Assembly (NCBI GenBank): GCA_039654915.1
Contig: CM077596.1
Coordinates: 54,992,501-55,056,500 of the forward strand
Reading direction: 5' to 3'
DNA: 64,000 nucleotides
Source of the DNA: Aquilaria yunnanensis
Lineage: Eukaryota; Streptophyta; Magnoliopsida; Malvales; Thymelaeaceae
Every line of letters begins with the position of its first letter. Position 1 is the stretch's first letter. The translations under genes and the position numbers were made by a program. The notes beneath the pieces were generated by a model. The model ran no database searches. It was not told where the DNA came from and worked only from the letters and a program-made list of their open reading frames with translations. Of the stretch, positions 34,753 through 45,947 are shown one piece after another.

Positions 34753-37700
34753 ATGGCGAACGGCAGTGCTGCAAACACGTTAGTAAACGTGTCTCAACCT
34801 CAAATTCCTCTGTTCAAAGGAGACTCCTATGAATATTGGAGTATAAAGATGAAAACTCTGTTTAGATCCCAAGATTTGTGGGATCTCGTTGATCAAGGTG
34901 TCAATGAAGGCACCTCACAGGATGAAGTTACAAGAGAAACAATGAAGAAAGAAGCCAAGGCACTCTTTCTCATTCAACAAGCAGTAGACGAATCAATTTT
35001 TTCAAGAATTGCTGGGGCAACCACAGCAAAGCAAGCATGGACAACTCTGAAGACTGAATTCCAGGGTTCGGCTAAGGTCATCATTGTAAAGCTACAGCTG
35101 CTGCGAAGGGATTTCGAAACTGCCCTCATGAGCAATGGAGAATCTGTGCAAGACTATATGGGAAGGATCTCCACAATTGTCAACCAAATGAGAACATATG
35201 GTGACCAGATTAAAGATGAGACAGTGGTTAGCAAGATCCTGAGAAGTTTGATTCCCAAGTTCGATCATGTGGTAGCAGCCATTGAAGAATCCAAGGACCT
35301 TTCAACACTCTCGGTTGATGAGTTGATGGGGTCTTTACAAACTCATGAGGCCCGGATGAATAGGTCAGCCTCTAAAGATGAAGAGCAGGCCTTTGAAGTT
35401 CAGGAGGAGAAAAGCAAGACTTCTCAATTCAGAGGTAGAGGAAGAGCAAATTTTAGAGGAAGAGGCCGTGGCAGGACTAGACCAGTCCAATGTACTTTCT
35501 GCAGAAAATTTGGGCATCGAGAAGAAGTATGTTGGAACAAAGAGGAGCAGGCCAAATTTGCTCAAGAAGAAGAAGACTCTGAAGATTACTTGTTTATGAC
35601 AAGTGAAAAAGCAAACTTGAAGTCTCAAGAAGTATGGTACGTGGACAGTGGATGTTCAAGCCACCTGACAGGAGTAAAGGAAAAGTTTAAGGAGTTGGAT
35701 GAAACTTACAAGGCTCAAGTCAGGTTGGGCAATGACAAACAAGTCCAGATACAGGGTAAAGGTACTGTTTTAATTCAGTTTGATGGAAAGGAGAAAATGA
35801 TTAAAGATGTACAATATGCTCCTGGTCTTGCACACAATCTTATTAGTGTAGGACAACTAATATCTAATGGATATTTAGTGATATTTGAGAAAGGATCCTG
35901 CTGTATCAAGACAGCTGCAGGCGAAAAAGTGTTGGAGGCCAACATGACTAACAACAGGATGTTTCCTGTCAAGTTTGGAACAAACAATCAGTGCTTCATG
36001 GCTGAGAACAAAGAAAACTTAGCAGAAAGATGGCATCTACGATATGGACACCTTCATATTCAAGGGTTGCAGCTGTTAGCCAACAAAGAAATGGTGACTG
36101 GATTCCCTACTGTTAAGGAACTTGACACAATTTGTGAAGGATGTGCATTGGTAAAGCAGACGCGAAAGCCTTTCCCTAAAGGTAAAGCAAAAAGAGCAGA
36201 CCAGAAGCTTGGATTAGTCCATGCGGACTTATGTGGACCAATGAAGACTGAATCACATGCTGGTAGCAGATACTTTTTACTCTTCATTGATGACTTCTCA
36301 AGAATGTGTTGGGTTTATTTCCTCACACATAAGTTTGAAGTGTTTGAACACTTTAAGAAGTTCAAACCTTTGGTCGAAAAGCAGTGTAACCAAAGTCTGA
36401 AGGTGTTAAGGACAGACAGAGGGGGAGAATTCTGTTCAAGAGAGTTTGACAGCTTTTGTGAAGAACAAGGCATTAAAAGGGAACTCACAGCGCCCTACAC
36501 ACCAGAGCAAAATGGAATTGTGGAAAGAAAGAATAGAACAGTGGTGGAAATGGCAAGAACCATGATTAAGACTAAAGGACTCTCAAATGATTTTTGGGCA
36601 GAAGCTGTTGCTATGGCAGTTTATCTCCTCAACATGTCTCCTACAAAAGCTGTGTGGAATCAAACACCCTATGAGGCATGGTATGACTCAAAACCTTCAG
36701 TAACTCATTTAAGAGTTTTTGGATGTGTATGTTATGCTCTAGTTCCTGCTGGTAGAACAAAGTTAGATGACAAATCCAGAAAATATATCTTTGTGGGTTA
36801 TAGTCTTAACTCAAAATCCTATAGGCTGTTTGATCCAGAAACAAAAAATATTGTAATTAGCAGGGATGTTAAGTTTGATGAGAACCTAAGCTGGGATGGA
36901 ACAACACAAAAAAAGGGCACAAGTATGAGTTTGGAAAAAGAACCAGTTCAAGCAGTTGATGAGCATATTCCAGCCACACCTGGAGAAGTAGCTCCTCCTG
37001 AGACATCAAACTCAACGTCCTCTGAAGACTCATCTCCTGAAAGCAGCAGAATCAAGACTAAATCCCTGGGTGACATCTACGCTTCAACTTATGCACTTTT
37101 CACAGAAGAACCAACAGATGCGTATGCTGCCTTAAAAAATGAGGTCTGGAAAGAAGCTATGAAGGCTGAAATGGATGCTATTGAAAAGAATGGAACATGG
37201 GAGCTGACCAAGATGCCTCCAGAAAAAAAGGCAGTAAGTCTCAAGTGGATCTTCAAGATTAAATATCACTCTGATGGATCAGTACAAAAATACAAGGCTA
37301 GGCTTGTAGCAAGAGGATTTACGCAGGAATAAGGAATTGACTACCAGGAAACATTCTCACCTGTGATTTGAGACAGTGAGAATGATCCTTGCTGTTGTAG
37401 CAAGCTATTAGTGGAAGGTTTATCAGTTTGATGTCAAGTCTGCATTTCTGAATGGAGACTTGAAGGAAGAAGTTTATGTTCAACAGCCTCAAGGATTCGA
37501 GAAGTTAGAAGAAGGTGAGAAAGTCTACAAGCTCAAAAAGGCACTATATGGACTGAAGCAAGCGCCCAGAGCTTGGTACAGCAAAATTAATGAGTTTTTC
37601 CAAACTCATGGATTTCAGAGAAGTCCAAATGAGCCTACCTTGTATGTCAAACAAGGAAGAGAAGGTCAAGTAGTTATGGTAAGTTTGTATGTGGATGATA

Positions 37701-38683
37701 TGATCTATACAGGATCTTCATCTCAGCTTATCACAGACTTCAAAAAGGCAATGATTGCAGTATTCGAAATGACTGATATGGGGGAGCTCAAATACTTTCT
37801 CGGCTTGGAAGTCCAGCACACTGAAGAAGGTATTTTTCTGTCACAAGGAAAATATGCTGGTGACCTCTTGAAGCAGTTTAATATGGATGAATGCAAGGCA
37901 ATAACAACCCCAATGAATGCAAGTGAAAAACTCACTACCCAAGATGGGAGTAAAATGGCAGACGCAAAGAAATTCAGAAGCCTGGTGGGAAAGCTGCTGT
38001 TTTTGTCACATACTAGACCAGATATCATGTTTGCTGTAAGCATGATATCAAGATACATGCAGAATCCTACAAGGCATCACTATGGGACAGCTAAAAGGAT
38101 ATTGAGATACATTGCTGGAACAAAAAGCTATGGCATCTAGTATCTAAAAGATGCAGACCTTAATCTACAAGGCTATTCGGACAGTGACTGGGCTGGCAGT
38201 CAAGAAGACAGGAAAAGTACTAGTGGCAACTGCTTCAACCTTGGTTCAGGACCTATCTCATGGCTATCCAAGAAGCAAAGCACAGTTGCACTCTCTTCAA
38301 CCGAAGCAGAATATGTTGCTGCCAATATAGCTGCGTGTCAAAGTGTCTGGCTGAGAAGATTGTTAAATGATCTGGGCCAGAGGCAACACAAGGCAACTGT
38401 GGTGTTTTGTGACAACCTTTCAGCAATAGCAATGTCCAAAAATCCAATCCTACATGGGAGAACGAAGCATATTGAAGTAAAGCATAACTTCATTCGAGAA
38501 CTTGTGAGCAAAGAAGAAATCAAGATTGAGTTCTGCAAGACTGAGGACCAAATGGCAGACATGTTCACTAAAGCTCTGCCACTATCAAAATTTGTTGGAT
38601 TATGGGAAAGGCTGAATATTGGCCACATTGGATCAAGGGGGAGTGTTGATGTGAGTAATCCAGCGTGGCACAAGGAGGAATAG
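34753..38683 (+). pseudogene. Inner Copia gag-pol polyprotein gene
   Basis: Open from the ATG at 34753 to a TAA at 37330 (859 residues). Domains in order: Copia gag (IPLFKGDSYEYWSIKMKTL...), zinc knuckle CTFCRKFGHREEVC, protease DSGCSSH, pre-integrase (HLRYGH...CEGC), integrase with ADLCGP, DRGGEF and PEQNGIVERKNRT, and the start of reverse transcriptase. RT continues to 38140 with [10 protein letters not shown], and RNase H to 38683 (YSDSDWAGS, STEAEYVAA, RTKHIEVK). Breaks are TAA at 37330, TGA and a one-base frame change near 37370-37376, TAG at 37409 and TAG at 38138. Most of these stops are one C-to-T change from a Gln codon. The products would act in cytoplasmic particles, then integrate in the nucleus. 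This copy cannot make RT unaided. Confidence 0.9.
38630..38643 (+). promoter_or_regulatory. Polypurine tract of the inner Copia
   Basis: GGATCAAGGGGGAG directly before the 3' LTR. Confidence 0.85.
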
Positions 38684-38895
38684 AGTCCAAGTCAGCATTG
38701 AAGACAGTAGGAGTAGTTGCTGATATCCGAGTCTATAAGCCTTAAGTTACTGAAACTTGTTTCCTGCTTTCTAGCAAAGTTTGTTAGTTTACGTTACTGA
38801 ACTCAGCCTATAAACAGGGCTGTTACTGATGAAATAAAGAAGGCATTGCGTTCTCTGTTGTTTCTTGCTTACTAAGGTTGCTAGTCTAACCAACA
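38644..38895 (+). repeat. 3' LTR of the inner Copia
   Basis: 252 bp, 4 differences from the 5' LTR (three transitions, one transversion). Confidence 0.95.
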
Positions 38896-38900
38896 GAAAC

Positions 38901-40431
38901 CCATCCTTTAAGGACGATGTAGAAATGGCCTTTATCATCTACCTCGTTCTACCAGGATCTCTCAGCCTCATTCTAGCCTTACTTGGAGAAAGAGTGAGTC
39001 TAGTTCAGTTGCACAAGAGACTTGGACATCCTGCCTTCTCTACTATTTCTAGAGTTATTTCTAATAATAAGCTTCCCTGTGAAAGGAGTCTTATCCTTTC
39101 TGTGTGTGATGTTTGTCAGCAAGCTAAATTTCACCAACTGCCATTTGAACAATCTTGCTATGTTTCTTCGCAACCTTTAGATCTTGTGTTTTATGATGTT
39201 TGGGGGCCAACCATCCCTTTAGTCAATGGCTCTCGATATTATGTTAGCTTTATCAATAATTTCAGTAAATTTGTTTGGTTCTTTCCTTTGTCTTGTAAAT
39301 CTGACATTGAAAAAGTATTTTTTTCAATGGCAAACACATGTTGAAAATCTTTTAGACAGGAAAATCAAACGTATCCAAACAGACTGGGGTGGTGAATATC
39401 AAAACTTGCACACCTACTTTAAGACTATTGGGATTGAGCACCGTGTATCCTACCCTCATACACATCAGCAAAATAGGGCTACCGAACGAAAACACCGTCA
39501 CATTGTTAAAACTGGTATGTCTCTTCTTTCACAATCCTCCATGCCTCTCAAATTTTCCTCTCAAAGACCTTGGCACTTTCCACTATTTTCTTGGCATCGA
39601 AGCCACCTATGATCAACAAGGTCTCTTTCTCTCCTAACAGAAGTACATTCGTGATCTCTTAGCTTGGACAAAGATGCTGCATGCCAAGCCTGCTCTCACT
39701 CCCATGTCCACAAGTGAGAAGCTATCTCATCAGGGGGGGCACACCTTTGCAGATCCGACACTTTATCGTAGTACAGTTGGGGCTCTCCAATATATTACTC
39801 TCACTCAATCAGATTTATCCTTTGCTGTCAACAAAGCTTGTTAGTTCATGCATACCCCTACTGTTGCTCATTGGACTGTTGTGAAGAGAATTCTTTGCTA
39901 TCCGGTGCACACAACAACCCTTGGTCTTCGAATATATAAGTCTTCCTTCTGGACATTCAGTGCCTTCTCCGACGCTGATTAGGCTGGTTGCCCTAATGGC
40001 CGGCGCTCTACCCGTGGCGACGCTGTCTTTCTAGGCTCAAACTTACTTTCACGCAAACAACTAACAGTATCTCGGTCTAGCACAGAGGCAGAGTACCTAG
40101 CACTTGCGAATGCCACAGCCGATCTTGTTTGGATACAAACTCTTCTCTCTGAACTTGATATTTACCTGTCATAACCACCTGTTTTATGGTGTGATAACTT
40201 GGGTGCCACCTACTTGACGGCCAATCCCGTTTTCCACGCCTGAACAAAGCATATCGAGATTGATTTCCACTTTGTTCGTGAGAAAGTAGCTAGGGGTGAT
40301 CTTAACATTCGATTCATCTCTTCAAATGATCAAGTGGCGGACATCCTTACTAAGCCGCTGGCTTCTCAGCCTTTCCTAAAGTTACGGCACAATCTCAATG
40401 TTCTCCCCAAGACCTTGAGATTGACAGGGCA
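38901..40431 (+). pseudogene. Outer Copia pol remnant: integrase fused to RT tail and RNase H
   Basis: The frame after the inner insertion gives pre-integrase (LHKRLGHPAF, CDVCQQAK) and integrase (FYDVWGP...; TDWGGEYQNL; HQQNRATERKHR). At about 39550-39560 the text jumps to the RT C-terminus (KDLGTFHYFLGIEA...KYIRDLL), so the linker, RT catalytic centre and much of RT are deleted. RNase H follows ([38 protein letters not shown]) with several stops, mostly TAG or TGA. The whole is non-functional. Confidence 0.85.
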
Positions 40432-40648
40432 TGTTAAAGATACTTGGCATCAGGAAGGAGCTTCCCCCATGGACTGCCACAGTCCGTGCTTAACTTAAAC
40501 ACATAGACCTCATGTTACGTGATAAACCTCTACTGGTTTTACTAATTATTATTGTAAATATCTTATACCACTTGTACTTATCCTGTAACTTTATTATAAA
40601 TGAAGTAATGACAAGGAAGTCTTCAGTTGAGCAATACATAATCTTTCA
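40432..40648 (+). repeat. 3' LTR of the outer Copia
   Basis: 217 bp, partner of 32930-33148, followed by the TTTGT duplication. Confidence 0.9.
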
Positions 40649-40653
40649 TTTGT

Positions 40654-42035
40654 CACTTATCATTTCAGTATTGTTGTTCCCTCTAGCAAGTTCTTATTAG
40701 CAAAATCTCATCTTTATGATTTATGTTTATGCTTTTGATTTTTCATGGCAAGAATCGTTATCTATGCACAACTTGTTATTACCTTTCACTTGAGTTAGAT
40801 TACAATAACTAGGGTTATCATTGACTTTTCTCCAACTTCTAGAAATATTCCTTGATCCATGTATAGAGTCCAAATCATTGTTCACCGAAGAGTCAGGCAA
40901 AAGAAAGTTTGATGATGGCATAGGGTAGGACAATTGTGACATTTCTACACAACCTTCTCTCATATTTAAGCCTTTTGCAAACTTTAGGCTTTAATTGGTG
41001 AGAACTTGGGATTATAAACTAATTTTAGTGTTGTTATCAACTTCTATTATTAGGGATATGGTATAATAGTCCATTTATGTTATTGTTAATAGATGTCTGA
41101 TGAAAACAATACTCAGAAGAATAGACAGTTTTAAGATTTAAAAGGAATAACGTTCAGAAATTATAAGCTTAACATGATTTGCAATGCTGCATGTTATTTT
41201 GTTACTGATAAATGTCATCATAAGGTAATGAGAAATCCTGATGTAGTTTAGTATATTAATTTTTTTTAATGTTTTTAAACATTTATGACTTTTGTTGTTG
41301 GTATTTTCACTAAACTAGCACAAGCTCCATCAAGCAATAAAAAAGCGTACCTATTGCAAATAAATCAAGGCCACACATGTTGTAATGGTTTAATGCAAGA
41401 TGGGGGCATTAGCATAATTCTCCAGGCTCATAGGACTTCAAATCCAACAAGTCTATTTTCTATAGCTTAAAAGATTAGCCATGTTTTAAAATTTTTTTCT
41501 AGTATTTTTCTCATAGAAAAATTTAAACTTCACATGACTAATTCTTTTATTTTATTTTTGTTTTGTTTTACCATCCATGTACCATTTAGTGTTTATGGTT
41601 GATGCCTCAATTGCATGGAATTGGAGTGCTTACTTTTGTAGACAAAGAATATAGATTGACAAATATACTTACCCCCAAACCATTTAGGTTTTGTGCTTTA
41701 TTTTGTTTTGCTTTTCACCCCCACCCCTCTGGTGGTGTTTTACTATTTCTCTACTTTCTCTCGAATTGCATGTGCCACCAATACATACTCTTTCATGATG
41801 TCAATAGATTTATAATCTTATATGTTTTGCTATCTAGCTAATTTGTTTGCATTTGTTACGGGAAACGTGTTACATTAGGGTCGGTTTTTTAGAGAGCATT
41901 TGAAGTGAGAGATATATCATCAGCTTAATCTCGCCATTGTTAATGAAAGGTTTGTTTTTCTTATACAATTTGTTTAATTGCTTCCTAAGGAAAATAACAA
42001 ATGTCCGTTTTTTATGCAATTTGTTAATGAAAGGT
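40654..42035. other. Gene-free DNA right of the Copia pair
   Basis: No gene recognised. A ~87 bp tandem duplication lies at about 41935-42060 (TTGTTAATGAAAGGTTTGTT at 41937 and 42024). Confidence 0.4.
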
Positions 42036-42039
42036 TTGT

Positions 42040-42280
42040 TTTTCTTATGCAGTTTCGAATTATGGCCATTGTTTATCATATGTGGATACAACGAAATAAC
42101 AAATGTCATGGTAAAAAAACTGGAAATACGGTGGACATTATGAAGCAGATGAAGTTGAAATTTTTGAAAGAAACTACAATCTTATATTACCCTGATTGTC
42201 ATCATCTAGCTGGTCTGATAGGTCTTTCAGTTAATATATTATCTCCTCCAGGCATGCCTGGATACAGTATGTACAAAGGT
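42040..42280 (+). pseudogene. LINE-like C-terminal scrap
   Basis: A short frame reads RIMAIVYHMWIQRNNKCHG..., the form of the zf-RVT region at the C-terminus of plant LINE ORF2 (..YH.W..RN...). Too short for more. Low confidence. Confidence 0.4.
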
Positions 42281-44330
42281 TGAGCTTTATTGAAATTTTA
42301 TTGCCTCTGCCTCAAAAAAAAAAATCTTTTCAATTCATAGGAGATTAGTTTCAAAATATTGATTTGGTGTCTTTATCTCTAAACTTGATTTCGCTGTAAG
42401 ACAGTTATTTACTTCCTATTTATTTTGTATGTTAGGGACTTGCCTTTCTTTTTGTGTCTCTATACATTTTTTTTAGTGAAATCAAGGGTATTTTGTTTAT
42501 TATTTTTCATTTTATTCTTTCTCTGAAATTACATATTTCATGTTTAGTTTTGTTGCCTTGAGTGATTCTCTTGATGGGATTCCTTATCCATTGTTGACTA
42601 TTATTTTTTTTTGTTGTCTGAACTCCAAGATGCTCCCTCTCAATTCTTTCTCAATTTTTCTCTAGCACAATTTATGTCTGTTTTGTTCATTTTTGCTGGT
42701 TAAGATTGAGAATTTTTCCTCTTATTTTTAAATTCTCATCTTGGACAGTTTCGCACTTCCTCTTTTTTTTTTTTTTTTTTTTCATTTCTATTACATTTTC
42801 CAGTCTTGTAGTTATCATACTTCCCTACTTTCACAAAGGACTATTAATTAAATCAAGATTTCTACAATTTTAATAGTTGTATTTAACTAAAGCGACCCCT
42901 TTCTTGAATTTGCATTTTCTTATGTTCTTTTTTTTTTCTACATTGATTCATCTATCTTTCTTATCTTTTTTAGTCCATTGCTACAATTCCAAACGTTTTC
43001 TCATCTCTTTTGTCTTGCACCACAATTCCTAATATTTTTGTTAGCAAGTAGTTATTGTGATCCTGCATTGAGCATGACCTTTTTATAATCATCTAATTTT
43101 TGTTCTCGACAGCTCGAGATATTGCTACTCATACTCTTATTGTACTCACCAACCTTTGTAACATAACAAAACAAAAATACTAACAGTGGTCTATGTAAAT
43201 GTATTTCGGCATGTAATCATACCTTATATGGGCATAATCCTACAAAGTTTTTTTTTGTTTAAACATTACTTATTATCTTGGAACCTATATTTGTATTAAG
43301 TTTATTTTTAATTATAAAGTGTTCATCAGTATTCATTCTTATAGATTAATTTCTTTAACAGACTATTACATTATTTTCTATACAAATTTTTTTTATTTTC
43401 ATTGCAATACCGTGTATTCAAACTACAAATGATCCCAATTTTTATTCCCATTGTTTGACTAAATTATTTTCTATCAAAATATGCTGAACTGACAAATCAC
43501 ATGTGAGGTGCATATAAGGACATGTTCCTAAGTACTTTACCCCTTCATTGTTGGCCACGTTTTTGGTTCACAATTCATTAAAGTTCTAAACACATATTAG
43601 CACCAATTTATTTGTACTTATGAAGTCTTAATTGCGGTGAATCATATTCTTATTAATTATTTTTAAAAATCAATTATTACATTATTTTCTGTTTTGAATT
43701 TTTTCATCTTATGGAAAAATTGAGGAATTTTTATTTAAACTTTTTACTAGATAATATGTTATGTAAATTGGTAGTTTCTAGATTGTTGTTTTGATGATTA
43801 TAGTTTTCCTAACAATATTTAGAGAACATTTTAATATATATTATTTTTTGTGCCCAATATATATGACAATGTTGAGTATGTAAACTAGTTGAATAAACAA
43901 GTGAAACTTGAATAAAGGTTCATTCTTCTTTTTATTTATTTATTTATATTTTACTGATTTATTTGATTTCTTATTTAACACTTCTCAATCAATACATAAT
44001 CATCTTATTTTGATCAATGTCAACTTATGGCGGATTTGTTAAATCATCTTTAAATGAGTAAGAGTGTTTACATTAGTACCTATTTTCTTTGAAACTTGTG
44101 CACTAATTTAAATAGAACACTTCAAAATGTTTGGGGAGCACTTTTATTTATTTATTTATTTCAAACGCATGTATTTTTTGAATTTTTCATTTTACTCATA
44201 GAAATGTAAAATGTTATTAAAAATAATTATTTCCTCAAAAAATATATTCAAATAATAATTGAAGAGATGGAGCATTAACTTGCAAACAATAGAACATTTA
44301 TACCCAAAAAATGAAGAAAAATCATATATA
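42281..44330. other. AT-rich DNA; possible Helitron 3' end near 43890
   Basis: GACAATGTTGAGTATGTAAA followed by CTAGT at about 43866-43890 resembles the Helitron-like 3' end at 25890-25914; a similar phrase occurs at 43407-43428. Otherwise it is homopolymer-rich with no genes. Confidence 0.35.
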
Positions 44331-44331
44331 A

Positions 44332-44620
44332 TTAAATCGTGACGAATAAAGCATATGTTAGACATACATAATATGAACACACACACACACATATATATGT
44401 TTGTATGTATGTATATTCAAAATTAGACATAAAAGCTTCATTAAGAATCCGTCTACAAGGAGATACACGAAAAGGGCATGAGTGTCCACATTCTAACTTA
44501 ACTAATAAGCCTTTAGACAAAGATACAAGAGCATGAGCAACAAAATTCGCAGAACGAGGAACATGAATAATCATACATATATTATTGTTTGACATACATA
44601 ATATGACCATACATATCAGA
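44332..44620 (-). pseudogene. LINE RNase H (RVT_3) fragment
   Basis: A minus-strand frame contains IIHVPRSANFVAHALVSLSK, matching the C-terminal helix region of plant RNase H/RVT_3 domains (hVpR.aN.vAH.LA). It is bordered by ATACATAATATGA microrepeats (44360-44680). Only the tail of the domain remains. Confidence 0.55.
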
Positions 44621-44680
44621 CATAATATGGACATACTTTTAAGCTCATGGTATACATCAGGCATACATAATATGAACATA

Positions 44681-45947
44681 TATTACTTCATCACTAACTT
44701 TAGTATGAATTTTGACGAAGACGAAATGGATGAAACTGTTGTGACTTCTTACATACACAGAAACGGGTAATCTCAACACAATTAAGTTCTGAAACACATA
44801 CAATAAACAGTGAGTATTCTGGCATTTCTATTCTTAAATATTCAGTGTAGCCAATTGTTTCACTTCAAAACCTAACTCATGGATATACCTACAGATGGGA
44901 AAATCCCTAAGCAATATGAACTTAAAATGTTTGAATCAGGTAACAAAATTGTGCTTTTGCTGCAAATCTACTACGAGCCTATATCAAATGACTAGTTGAG
45001 GAAACATTAATCACAGCATTATGTCTTTAGAGAGCCTCAAACAACTGCAATCTCAATGAAGTACCCTGTGTAATTTTGCCTTCACGAAGTTGAACCGAAT
45101 TTGCACGCACTGGGGAGCCTCAGACCATTGATGCAAATAATTATGTTGGACTTTTATACTCGAACAGAGCAAATTCATGAACAGCATCCATGCCAAGGCT
45201 GCAAATACCTTTAGCATTGGAACGAAGTTAAACTATTATGTCATTAAAACATCAGAGATCAGTTCCATTATAATGAGAAATTGAAAAATTATAGTTCCCT
45301 TTATATAAGAAATTAAGCATTTCACATCCATTGGGCAGAAACGTTTAGAACTTCACCAGGACTTATCATTCAACTTATGTGGAGAAATTCTTCTACAGAA
45401 AAAGCAGAATTTAACTGAAATCTTGCCAACTCTATATTTCTTGATAGCATGTGTCACCCCCTCATTCATTCTCAAAACAGCTACTGATCTGGACAGAATA
45501 ACATGACTTCACTTGGGGGACTTTATTTCCTGGTGATAAGCGAAGAGATTGCTGGTTATAAGGCTACAGGTGTCTGGATAATCTGAGATCACACAATATC
45601 CCCATGGATGTCAAACTTAGATAAAGTCAAACCCATAAGTGCCTTTTCAATCCTATTGCTGCCAATTATATCTTACATTGCTCTTCCACATGTCATTCAT
45701 TTCTCAAGAACAATCTAATAGAGAATTCGACTTAGGTTTTCATGGAGAAACTAAGAAAATTAGATGGAATAGAAAATTCTTGTTCATCAATTGAATCTCT
45801 ACCTCAAAGTTATAGCGAACTATTATTTCCTAACACCTTTCTAACCTCTCAAAGAAAGTAACAGTCAACTAGATTACTAATGTTTACAAATAACACCCAG
45901 GAATCATATGGAAAGTAAAGAAACACCACCAACCTCTTTACAGCTAG
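44681..45947. other. Intergenic DNA and probable 3' UTR of the VMA12 gene
   Basis: No coding frame. Balanced composition suggests transcribed flank. An AATAAA on the minus strand near 45524-45529, about 420 bases after the stop, could serve polyadenylation. Confidence 0.35.

Larger units (their letters stand above)
34443..38895 (+). mobile_element. Inner Ty1/Copia element, structurally complete, nested in the outer one
   Basis: 4453 bp with 252 bp LTRs (34443-34694, 38644-38895) and a perfect GAAAC duplication (34438-34442, 38896-38900). The primer site TGGTATCAGAGCC starts at 34698 and the polypurine tract GGATCAAGGGGGAG ends at 38643. LTRs differ at only 4 of 252 positions, so it is young compared with its host element. 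The polyprotein is complete in domain order but broken by stops and one frameshift in the RT part. Confidence 0.95.
32930..40648 (+). mobile_element. Outer Ty1/Copia element (Ale-like), interrupted and internally deleted
   Basis: Bounded by LTRs 32930-33148 and 40432-40648 and by a perfect TTTGT duplication (32925-32929 and 40649-40653). The primer site TGGTATCAGAACC follows the 5' LTR. Gag and the protease start lie left of the inserted inner Copia, with pre-integrase, partial integrase, RT tail and RNase H to the right. The LTRs differ at 15 sites plus a 2-base indel over ~217 bases, and all 15 are transitions. Most of the reverse transcriptase is missing. Without the insert it is about 3.26 kb, far below a full Copia. 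Confidence 0.9.

Noticed and set aside
44340..44680. Complete gene on the minus strand
   Set aside because: Only ~20 residues match an RNase H tail; the remainder is a microrepeat translation.
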